Origin: MB1-2 sp046566065
GTDB taxonomy: Bacteria > Actinomycetota > CADDZG01 > WHSQ01
Reading direction: 5' to 3'
NCBI GenBank assembly: GCA_046566065.1
Contig: JBKHXK010000011.1
Location: 1 to 64,000 of the forward strand
Length of the DNA: 64,000 bases
A program made the translations under genes and the position numbers. Each line of letters opens with the position of its first letter. Position 1 is the stretch's first letter. Below are positions 1 through 6,430 of this stretch, piece after piece. A model generated the notes under the pieces. That model saw only the letters and a list, made by a program, of their open reading frames with translations. It was not told the origin of the DNA and did not search any database.

Positions 1-273
1 CGGAGTAATCCGTCGCCTAGCACCGGCTTATATCGGCGGAACCCTCCCTCACTCCGAACGTGAGAAGGGCAACGCCGAGGGAAGACCATGCGGAATTCCT
101 AAGCTACTCAGTAAGGAAGCATGTGTCCCCGTATCGACTTCTTCGATCCTGAAGCTTGATTGAAGAGATGGCATTCAATGTCGCAAGACAAATCTATGGA
201 CGCCATAACACGCCGGCCCCTCGAAAGAGGGTGAAGACATAGTCAGTGCCTGCAGTAATGCAGGAATCACATG
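1..273 (+). ncRNA. Group I intron in 23S rRNA (3' portion, 5' part outside window)
   Basis: The bases before the 23S segment are not rRNA. They fold like the 3' half of a group I intron. A P8-like hairpin has stem CCCTC/GAGGG with a GAAA loop at 218-231. The P7 strands CTATG (194-198) and CATAG (238-242) pair within an S-type element AAGACATAGTC (234-244). A perfect P9-like hairpin CCTGCA-GTAA-TGCAGG lies at 249-264. The intron would end in the terminal G at 273, and rRNA resumes with C2594 (E. coli numbering), so the site is L2593. P1-P3 and any homing endonuclease ORF lie upstream of the window. Confidence 0.82.
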
Positions 274-580
274 CGTGAGACAGTTCGGTCCCTATCCTCC
301 GCGGGCGTAAGAGATTTGAGAGGAGCTGTCCCTAGTACGAGAGGACCGGGACGGACGCACCTCTAGTGTGACAGTTGTTCTGCCAAGGGCATGCTGTTTA
401 GCTACGTGCGGACCGGATAAGCGCTGAAAGCATCTAAGTGCGAAGCCGACCTCAAGATGAGATCTCTCACCGGGTTAACCGGGTAAGGCCCCTTGCTAGA
501 CGACAAGGTTGATAGGCCGGAGCTGTAAGCACAGCAATGTGTTCAGGCGACCGGTACTAATAGGCCGAGGACTTGGTTTC
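274..580 (+). rRNA. rrl: 23S ribosomal RNA, 3' exon
   Basis: Sequence matches the 3' end of 23S rRNA. It includes the GTGAGACAGTTCGG stretch with A2602 of the peptidyl-transferase centre, the sarcin-ricin loop AGTACGAGAGGACC near 335, and the GGTACTAATAGGCCGAGG 3' end. Wording such as GACGGACGCACCTCT is actinobacterial in style. The exact 3' end (about 580) is estimated from the terminal helix. The gene is split by the intron ending at 273. Confidence 0.95.
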
Positions 581-670
581 GCTCGCGCTCGCTCTGGAGC
601 TTCCAGGGTTACGAACCGCCATCACCGCCCACTCAGGCGATCATGGCGGGGATTGAAAACTGAATACGGT

Positions 671-787
671 TTCCGGTGGCTATAGCGAAGGGGACACACC
701 TGGTCCCATTCCGAACCCAGAAGTTAAGCCCTTCAGCGCCGATGGTACTGCCCTGGAGACGGGGTGGGAGAGTAGGACGCCGCCGGG
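671..787 (+). rRNA. rrf: 5S ribosomal RNA
   Basis: About 117 nt beginning TTCCGGTGGC and ending in the complementary GCCGCCGGGA, containing the typical CCCATTCCGAACCCAGAAGTTAAG core of 5S rRNA (positions about 704-729). It lies about 90 nt downstream of 23S, the usual rrn order. Confidence 0.95.
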
Positions 788-797
788 ATTTCTCTCA

Positions 798-829
798 GAA
801 GAAGCCGCCTCCTAGGAGGCGGCTTCTTC
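798..829 (+). terminator. rRNA operon terminator hairpin
   Basis: A perfect 32-bp inverted repeat centred on CCT|AGG at 813/814 follows 5S by 10 nt. It forms a long GC-rich hairpin whose 3' arm ends CTTCTTC. There is no long T-run, as is common for terminators in high-GC actinobacteria. Confidence 0.8.
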
Positions 830-855
830 GCGTCCACCCGCTTTCCGTTTAGGCC

Positions 856-1128
856 CTAGCTCTGGACCTCGTAGAGGAGTTCGGCGACCTCGTCCAACTG
901 GACGACTTGGCCGCCGTTCGACTGCTGAACCATCCACTCGGGGCGAGGGGCATCTCGACGGGCCGCGAGCGCCTCGCGCAGTCTCCGGATCGTCTCTATC
1001 TCTCGCTCTTGGTAGGTCACCCTTGGGTCCCCCAGGTGGGCGCCCTTTGCCGGGGGCGCCCAGAGCCGGTTGTCTTGTATCTGGAGTCGGCATAAGCCGC
1101 TTTCGGGCGCATGGCCCGCGCGGGCCAT
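856..1128 (-). CDS. Small hypothetical protein
   Basis: A 90-codon reading frame on the minus strand, convergent with the rRNA terminator. I do not recognise it. The C-terminal half (YQEREIETIRRLREALAARR, then a QVVQLDEVAELLYEVQ segment) looks like genuine helical protein. The N-terminal 35 residues are less convincing, so the true start may be the internal GTG at 1020, giving about 54 residues. The ATG at 1128 lies at the edge of an 18-bp palindrome (1111-1128). Competing frames here are low-complexity, Arg/Pro-rich and rejected. Confidence 0.35.
   Translation of the reverse strand: MARAGHAPESGLCRLQIQDNRLWAPPAKGAHLGDPRVTYQEREIETIRRLREALAARRDAPRPEWMVQQSNGGQVVQLDEVAELLYEVQS
1111..1128. repeat. 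18-bp perfect palindrome
   Basis: ATGGCCCGCGCGGGCCAT reads the same on both strands and sits upstream of the cupredoxin gene and at the start of the small minus-strand frame. Possibly an operator; could also be chance in GC-rich sequence. Confidence 0.4.
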
Positions 1129-1246
1129 ATAAGGCGTGACCCGAACGTGCCACGGTTCGGTTAGTCGCCACCGTTCACGTGTTGCTTGCGCGCAAGTTAT
1201 CGCGATTCCTCCACTTAAGTCCCTTCAAAGGGGCGTCGATCCTCCT

Positions 1247-1252
1247 TACTAT
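1247..1252 (+). promoter_or_regulatory. Leaderless -10 box for the first cupredoxin gene
   Basis: TACTAT followed by exactly 7 nt and ATG at 1260, with no Shine-Dalgarno. This spacing recurs at several genes in the window and decides the start here. Confidence 0.5.
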
Positions 1253-1259
1253 GCGACGG

Positions 1260-1622
1260 ATGAGATCGAAGCGAACCCTTACAACGACCCTGCTGACCGC
1301 AGCGGTCGTCATGCTCGTTCCCACTGCGGCTCTCAGCGCGACCAAGACCGTGATGGCTCGAGGAGATAGCTGGGACCCCCGCCGGGTCGAGATCAGAAGA
1401 GGAGACACCGTCCGCTGGACGAACCCGTCGAACTCGATCCGTATCCACACCGTCACGTCGGCGAGCAACAACTGGTCGAAGAGCACTCAGCTCACACCGG
1501 GCTCGTCTACCAGCAAGCGCTTCCGCGAGACCGGGACCTACAGGTTCCGATGCCTGGAGCATTCCGTGATGGTCGGGCGTCAGTGCGACGGCATGTGCGG
1601 CGTCATCACGGTGACGCGCTAG
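1260..1622 (+). CDS. Secreted cupredoxin (plastocyanin-like), Cys-rich copper loop
   Basis: A 120-residue exported blue-copper-like protein: signal peptide to about residue 27, then one cupredoxin fold. Candidate ligands are H63 (in RIHTV), C98, H101 and M112. The loop C98-x2-H101-x7-C109-DGM-C113-G has two extra cysteines compared with the usual CxxH...GMxG pattern, shared with the paralogue at 2851. They could form a disulfide or add a metal site. The start at 1260 is preferred over the in-frame ATG at 1251 because TACTAT lies 7 nt upstream. It probably acts in electron transfer or copper binding outside the membrane; the partner is unknown. Confidence 0.8.
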   Translation: MRSKRTLTTTLLTAAVVMLVPTAALSATKTVMARGDSWDPRRVEIRRGDTVRWTNPSNSIRIHTVTSASNNWSKSTQLTPGSSTSKRFRETGTYRFRCLEHSVMVGRQCDGMCGVITVTR

Positions 1623-1637
1623 CCCGACCCGACCCCC

Positions 1638-2792
1638 TTAGCGGACCTCGAACGTGCTCAGGTTCCGCGTCCTTGCGAAGCTCCGTTCGACGTTACCGAC
1701 CTGATCGATCCCTCGCGACCAGGCGGTGTAGTTGCGGATCCCGGTTCCTCGACTCGAGCGCAGCCTCTCGCGCAACGAGTAGTAGACGGTGTCTGCCCCG
1801 GCGAGATCGATGCCCCATACCTTGCGGTCGCAGGGACCGGCGGCGAACGCCCCTAGACGGTGCTTGTACCAGCGGCATCTCCCGTTACGCATCTTGGCGC
1901 GCAGAGCGATCTGGACCCGATCGATCCCGGACCCGATGTCGTCGGTCTGGACCAGGAAGTCCCGGATCAGGTGAGGTCTATAGGTCCTGCCGTCCAGAGG
2001 CTGGTGGAAGAAGGTGGACGGCGCGGTGACGTCGGAGGCCGGGTTCTCGTCGTCCTCGATCGAAACGGTGGCGGTCGACGGCTCCGCGGGGTCGGCCCCG
2101 ACCAGGTTCGAAAGCCCCACCGTGAAGGTCTCCGGGTCCTCTCGGACGTCGTCGTCGACGAGGGGAACGGTGAGCCGCTTGATCCGTTGCCCGACGTCGA
2201 AGGTGATCGTGCCCGAGGTGGCCACATAGTCCGCGGGGACCACGGCGCCGCCGTCTGTGGTCGTGTAGTCGACCGACGCTGCTGCCTGCACGCTTCCGGA
2301 TCGGACCACGACGAGCTGGATCTCTCTGAAGTTCTCGTAGGTGGCAAGGCCCGATTTGGCGAAGGAGACGCGGGCGGGCCCGTCGTTGTCGACGACGCTG
2401 ATGCTGCCTGCGCCCGTGCCCGCGATGGTGACCCCGCCGGTGGGCTCCGAGAGCTCGATCCCGATCGTCTCGAGCGGCTCGATATCGGAGTCGTCGACCA
2501 CCGGGATGATCACCTCGTGCGCTCCGATCGGCTGGGGGAACACGAGGGTCTCGTCCTGGGGGGTGTAATCGGACCCCGGGGTCGCGGTGCCCTCGGTCGT
2601 CGCCGCCCTCACGGTCGCCGTGCCCTGGCCGTGGGTGCCTCTCCGGACCTCGATGGCGGCCCCCTCGGACTCCACCGTGAAGGCATCGGGAGCCGGCATC
2701 CAGATCATGTCGTGTGCCCCCGCCGCTCCGGCCAAGCCTGCCTGAGCGACCAGGCACAGCAGGACGAGCGCAGCTACGGCCCTGATCTGCAC
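1638..2792 (-). CDS. Secreted Calx-beta domain protein
   Basis: 384 residues starting at a GTG with a GAGGGGG-type ribosome site upstream. A signal peptide (about 1-26) is followed by two Calx-beta-like domains (about 30-135 and 140-250). Each has the G(S/A)DY ... (T/L)F ... V.DD...E..ET...L pattern that binds Ca2+ in related proteins. The C-terminal ~130 residues resemble the Ig-like or bacterial surface-protein tails that speak of displacement and torsion (IDLAGADTVYYSLRER) but are not assigned. It lies convergent to one cupredoxin gene and divergent from the other. Role: probably extracellular or adhesive. Confidence 0.7.
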   Translation of the reverse strand: MQIRAVAALVLLCLVAQAGLAGAAGAHDMIWMPAPDAFTVESEGAAIEVRRGTHGQGTATVRAATTEGTATPGSDYTPQDETLVFPQPIGAHEVIIPVVDDSDIEPLETIGIELSEPTGGVTIAGTGAGSISVVDNDGPARVSFAKSGLATYENFREIQLVVVRSGSVQAAASVDYTTTDGGAVVPADYVATSGTITFDVGQRIKRLTVPLVDDDVREDPETFTVGLSNLVGADPAEPSTATVSIEDDENPASDVTAPSTFFHQPLDGRTYRPHLIRDFLVQTDDIGSGIDRVQIALRAKMRNGRCRWYKHRLGAFAAGPCDRKVWGIDLAGADTVYYSLRERLRSSRGTGIRNYTAWSRGIDQVGNVERSFARTRNLSTFEVR

Positions 2793-2837
2793 AACGCCCC
2801 CTCACGCGACGGTCGGTCTAAGGGGCGATGGTAGACC

Positions 2838-2843
2838 TAGAAT
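2838..2843 (+). promoter_or_regulatory. Leaderless -10 box for the second cupredoxin gene
   Basis: TAGAAT followed by 7 nt and ATG at 2851. It matches the arrangement of the paralogue upstream, and favours ATG 2851 over ATG 2842. Confidence 0.5.
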
Positions 2844-2850
2844 GATGAGC

Positions 2851-3219
2851 ATGAGGTCAACCCATCTTCGACTCGCTATCGCCGCTCTCGTCGCCTTCGG
2901 ACTGATCGCGGTACCGGGCGTCTCGGTCAGTGCGCCGACCCGGATCAAGGCCACGGCGGATGAGACCTGGAACCCCGACTTCGTCCACATCTCTCCGGGT
3001 ACCCGCGTCGTCTGGGCTAACCCGGCCCGGCACGACACCACTCACGATCTCAAGGCCTACGGCGGCAACTGGACCAAGCGTGTCGTGCTCGAGCCCGGGG
3101 AGCGGACGGCGAAGCGCTTCCGCAGTGTGGGCACGTACAAGTATTTCTGTCAGATCCACGGCCATCGCGCCGACGGGCAATGCCACGGCATGTGCGGCGT
3201 TGTCCACGTGATGCGTTAA
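2851..3219 (+). CDS. Secreted cupredoxin, paralogue of the gene at 1260
   Basis: 122 residues with a signal peptide (to about residue 28) and one cupredoxin domain. Putative copper ligands are H65, C100, H103 and M114. It carries the same unusual C-x3-C (C111-HGM-C115) loop as the protein at 1260. The two proteins share layout and C-terminal ending (GMCGV...V..R) but differ elsewhere, suggesting an old duplication separated by the Calx-beta gene. Likely periplasmic or extracellular copper or electron carrier; the redox partner is not visible here. Confidence 0.8.
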   Translation: MRSTHLRLAIAALVAFGLIAVPGVSVSAPTRIKATADETWNPDFVHISPGTRVVWANPARHDTTHDLKAYGGNWTKRVVLEPGERTAKRFRSVGTYKYFCQIHGHRADGQCHGMCGVVHVMR

Positions 3220-3234
3220 AGCGTCCCGATCAGC

Positions 3235-3984
3235 ATGCCTCGCGGCCCCGACCGCCGACCTTCGCGCCCGAAGACGCCCCAGGGCGTACGACCACATCGA
3301 TCCGCGAAGACCTCCGGCGACACAGAGCGCTCTCCCAGTCGCTACGAGCCCGTCCACCTAGACGACGAGCTCACCCGCGAGCTGCGCGCCACCGCGCGAC
3401 CCGGGAAGGGCGACATCATGGTCAAGGTGTTCGCCGACGCGATGGCTGCGTTCACGGCGGGGGACCTGGACGAAGCGATACGGCTGGGCGAGCAGTGCAA
3501 ACACATCGCGCTGCGCTCCGTTCCGGCCCGCGAGTTCCTGGGGCTCGCGTACTACCACGCAGGGCGTTGGCAGGAAGCAGCGCGCGAGCTGGCCGCCTTC
3601 CGCCGGTTATCGGGCTCGAACGAGCAGAACCATGTCATCGCAGACAGTTACCGGGCCATGGGCAAGGCGGAGAAAGCCGTCGAGATCGTCGACCAGGTCG
3701 ATCCTCGGAAGGTCGAGGCGCCCGTGTATTACGAGGCGCAGATCGTGGGCGCCGGCGCCCTGGCCGACCTAGGTCGTGTTGAGGAGGCGGTCGAGAGGCT
3801 GCGCAAGCTCAACCTGAAACCGCCTACCGCAGAAGCCCATCACATCCGCGCTTGGTACGTGCTTGGGGATCTGCTCGAGAGGACGGGGCGGTTCACGCAA
3901 GCGCGTGAGTGGTTCGAGGCGGTGGACTCCGCTGACCCGGACGCGACCGACGCCTCCGAGAGGATCAACAGACTCAAAGGTTGA
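3235..3984 (+). CDS. TPR-repeat protein, Rv1691-like
   Basis: 249 residues: a basic, proline-rich N-terminus (RRPSRPKTPQ...) of about 45 residues, then helical TPR repeats (AMAAFTAGDLDEAIRLG; EFLGLAYYHAGRWQEAARELAAFRRLSG; ADSYRAMGKAEKAVEIV; DLLERTGRFTQAREWFEAV). Length and layout match the uncharacterised actinobacterial TPR family that includes Rv1691, which lies near tlyA in mycobacteria. A cytosolic scaffold role is inferred. An internal ATG at 3418 is possible, but the family has the basic N-terminus, so the upstream start is kept. Confidence 0.75.
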   Translation: MPRGPDRRPSRPKTPQGVRPHRSAKTSGDTERSPSRYEPVHLDDELTRELRATARPGKGDIMVKVFADAMAAFTAGDLDEAIRLGEQCKHIALRSVPAREFLGLAYYHAGRWQEAARELAAFRRLSGSNEQNHVIADSYRAMGKAEKAVEIVDQVDPRKVEAPVYYEAQIVGAGALADLGRVEEAVERLRKLNLKPPTAEAHHIRAWYVLGDLLERTGRFTQAREWFEAVDSADPDATDASERINRLKG

Positions 3985-3985
3985 G

Positions 3986-4885
3986 CTACCCGGCTGCCTT
4001 CTTGTCGAAGTAGCGCATGTACCCCGAGACGTTCATGCGGTAAGAGGTGGTGTGCTCCATGCGAGCCACGTCCCGCTCCGACAGCGTCGCTCCCAGATAC
4101 TCCTTGTCCTTGGCGACGATCGCAGCAGTCACCTCGTCCAGGTCCTGGGATCGCTCGCGCTCGTCGGCGACCCAGTCGCCCCAACGGCGCAGTGCCTCCG
4201 CTGCCGCATCGAAAGCCTCGTCGAGCGGGAGGTCGGAGCGCCCGAAATGGGTGAACCAGAGCTCCGATGCATCCGATGCCCTCAGGCGCTCGATCGACTC
4301 CAGCGCCACGTCGAGCTTGAACTCGGGCGGGGGCGTGGCCGGCCGGATCGCGGCGATCCCTTGAGGACGAACGCCCATCGCGTCTCCGGTGAACACGATC
4401 CCGGTGGCGTCGTCCTTGTAGGCGTGGTGGTGCCCGGCGTGCCCCGGCGTCTCGATCGCGACCAGAGACCGGCCACCGAGGTCGATCCTGTCGCCGTCGC
4501 CGACGATCTCGATCCGCTGCTCGTCTATGGGATCGATCCCTCCCCAGAGCCGCTCCATGGCGTCGCCGTAGATGCGGCTGGCGCTCGACCACAGCTTCGA
4601 TGGATCGACCAGGTGCGGGGCCCCCACGGGATGGACCGCGATGCGCGCTTCGGGGAAGCGCTGGGCGAGGGTGCCTGCCGCTCCGGCGTGGTCGAGATGG
4701 ATATGCGTGACCACGATCCAGTCCAGCTTCTCGACGCCGGCGGCTTCGAGTCCCGCGATCACGTTGTCGACCGAGGACTTCGGTCCGGCCTCCACGAGTG
4801 CCGTCCTGTCGCCGCGGACGACGAAAGCGGCGGTGATGCCCTCGAATCCGTGCATCTTCGTGTCGATGACTTCCGGTTTGTGCAA
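3986..4885 (-). CDS. MBL-fold metallo-hydrolase
   Basis: 299 residues with the metallo-beta-lactamase signature HIHLDHAG (about residues 61-68), the downstream metal ligands in ETPGHAGHHH and the FTGDAMG aspartate motif. The C-terminal ~90 residues are helical, as in MBL proteins of the glyoxalase II/thioesterase-like branch. The start is TTG at 4885 with AGGAGA 6 nt upstream. It is divergent from the lipid-kinase gene. The substrate cannot be told from sequence. Confidence 0.8.
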   Translation of the reverse strand: MHKPEVIDTKMHGFEGITAAFVVRGDRTALVEAGPKSSVDNVIAGLEAAGVEKLDWIVVTHIHLDHAGAAGTLAQRFPEARIAVHPVGAPHLVDPSKLWSSASRIYGDAMERLWGGIDPIDEQRIEIVGDGDRIDLGGRSLVAIETPGHAGHHHAYKDDATGIVFTGDAMGVRPQGIAAIRPATPPPEFKLDVALESIERLRASDASELWFTHFGRSDLPLDEAFDAAAEALRRWGDWVADERERSQDLDEVTAAIVAKDKEYLGATLSERDVARMEHTTSYRMNVSGYMRYFDKKAAG

Positions 4886-4910
4886 GCCGGTTCTCCTGGG
4901 CGAGGGCGGA

Positions 4911-4916
4911 TAGCGT
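4911..4916 (+). promoter_or_regulatory. Leaderless -10 box for the diacylglycerol-kinase-like gene
   Basis: TAGCGT followed by 7 nt and ATG at 4924. It favours this ATG over the GTG at 4915, which would sit inside the box. Confidence 0.4.
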
Positions 4917-4923
4917 GTCCGGG

Positions 4924-5841
4924 ATGATAGCTGCCGGTGGTAGGCCGATCGTAGTGATCGTCAACCCCAACGCGGGCCGCTTGTCGGAGCGGACGAGAGG
5001 CGACGTGATCGCAGCCCTGCGCGCTCGGTTCCGGCTCGACGTCTACGCCACCACCGCCCGCGATACCGGGATCTCTATCGCCCAGGAGGTCGCGGAAGCA
5101 GGGGAGCATCTCGTCATCGCGTTCGGCGGTGACGGTCATGTGAACGAGGTGGCCAACGGGGTCGCGGGTACGGAGTGCGCGCTCGCGATCTTGCCGGGTG
5201 GCACGATGAACGTCTTCGCCCGGGCGTTGGGGCTGCCTCTGGATCCGTTCAAGGCGATCGAGCATCTCGTCGGCCGGCTCGAGGAACCAGCGCGCAGGGT
5301 CCCGCTGGGCCAGATGGACGAGCGCTACTTCACGTTCTCTGCAGGCTGTGGCTTCGATGCCGAGGCCGCGGAGCGCGTCGAGCGCTATGTGCCGAACAAG
5401 CGCAGGTTCGGGGAGCTGTTCTTCTACTGGAGCGCTTTCCGCGTGCTGGCGGGCTCCCATCGGCATCGCAACCCGACGATGACGCTTACCGGCCCTTTCG
5501 GGAGTCAACGGGTTGCCATGGCGATCGCGTCGAACTGCGGCCCTTATGCCTATCTGCTGGATCGCTCGATCAACGTTGCCCCCGAGGTACGTCTCGATGG
5601 AGGGATCGACGTGTTCGGTCTCCGCAAGATGCGGATCGAGGCCTTTCCCGTCTACGCCTGGCGCGCTGGCGTATCCGGCGACCTGGTCCACCACGACGAC
5701 GTCTTCTACGCGAGCGACCTCGAGGGGTTCGAGCTGACGGGGGACCGGCCCTTCAGCCGGCACGTCGACGGCGAGCCGCTGGCTCCGCGCTCGTCGGCTC
5801 GCTTCCGCGTCGTCCGAGACATCCTGAAGGTGCAGGCCTAG
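4924..5841 (+). CDS. Diacylglycerol/lipid kinase family protein
   Basis: 305 residues of the DagK/LCB5 fold. It has the N-terminal VIVNPNAG motif, the nucleotide-binding GGDGHVNEVANG motif, and GGTMNVFARALG, where the family usually has GGTxNxxAR. It probably phosphorylates a membrane lipid such as diacylglycerol using ATP; substrate specificity is unproven. It is directly followed by the Rossmann-like gene at 5842 with no gap, so the two are probably co-expressed. Confidence 0.8.
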   Translation: MIAAGGRPIVVIVNPNAGRLSERTRGDVIAALRARFRLDVYATTARDTGISIAQEVAEAGEHLVIAFGGDGHVNEVANGVAGTECALAILPGGTMNVFARALGLPLDPFKAIEHLVGRLEEPARRVPLGQMDERYFTFSAGCGFDAEAAERVERYVPNKRRFGELFFYWSAFRVLAGSHRHRNPTMTLTGPFGSQRVAMAIASNCGPYAYLLDRSINVAPEVRLDGGIDVFGLRKMRIEAFPVYAWRAGVSGDLVHHDDVFYASDLEGFELTGDRPFSRHVDGEPLAPRSSARFRVVRDILKVQA

Positions 5842-6360
5842 ATGAGCGTTCTGATGGTGGTGGGCAGGGGAGAGGCGGAGCCCGCGGTCGCCCGCCGATT
5901 GCTGGGTCAAGGCGATGAGGTCCGGGTGGTGGTGACCGATGCGTCCGAGAAGCCGGCCTGGGTGTCCCTCGGGGTCCACGTGGCGGTCGGCGACCCCACC
6001 GACGACGATCTGATCGAAAGAGCCGGGCAGAGCGCCCGCACGCTGGTTCTGTTCGACGGCCACGCCAACGACCCCGCGACCGTCGGGGCGGCCACCAAAG
6101 CGGCTTCGGCGGCCGGGATCGAGCGGCTGATCCTCTGCGCGCCCGACGTCTCTTCCGAGATCCGAAGGCAGGTCGAAGAGACCCAGAAGAGCTACGTGCT
6201 GTTGAGCTACGGCCGGCGTCTCTCGCTGAAAGGAAGGGCTTCGGTGGAAGTCATCTCGGAGGCCGTCGACGCCGCCGACGACATGAGTGGCGATCCGCGA
6301 GTGGCAGTGGATCTACGGGAGGAAGGTGCGCTCGGTCTGCTGGGCGGTCACGGAGAGTAG
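5842..6360 (+). CDS. NAD(P)-binding Rossmann-like protein
   Basis: 172 residues starting at the base after the preceding stop codon. The N-terminus MSVLMVVGRGEAEPAVARRLLGQGDEVRVVV has a degenerate Rossmann nucleotide-binding loop. The middle resembles NmrA/atypical SDR or TrkA-N domains (GDPTDDDLIERA; LILCAPD). It is short and lacks an obvious catalytic Tyr-Lys pair, so a redox-sensing or binding role is as likely as an enzyme. The position suggests co-transcription with the lipid kinase gene. Confidence 0.6.
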   Translation: MSVLMVVGRGEAEPAVARRLLGQGDEVRVVVTDASEKPAWVSLGVHVAVGDPTDDDLIERAGQSARTLVLFDGHANDPATVGAATKAASAAGIERLILCAPDVSSEIRRQVEETQKSYVLLSYGRRLSLKGRASVEVISEAVDAADDMSGDPRVAVDLREEGALGLLGGHGE

Positions 6361-6430
6361 GCCTCTGGTCGCGTAAACGACACATGCTGGTCTAACCTTT
6401 GGGTAGCGGACGACGGGCGGGGGGCGGGCG

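Noticed and set aside
812..1171. 119-codon minus-strand frame over the rRNA terminator region
   Set aside because: Low-complexity Arg/Pro/Gly composition and it reads through the terminator hairpin; another frame in the same place looks more protein-like.
1171..1186. parS-like CACGTG site upstream of the first cupredoxin gene
   Set aside because: The core is present but the flanks (CCGTT and TTGCT) match the 16-bp parS consensus poorly and are not symmetric.
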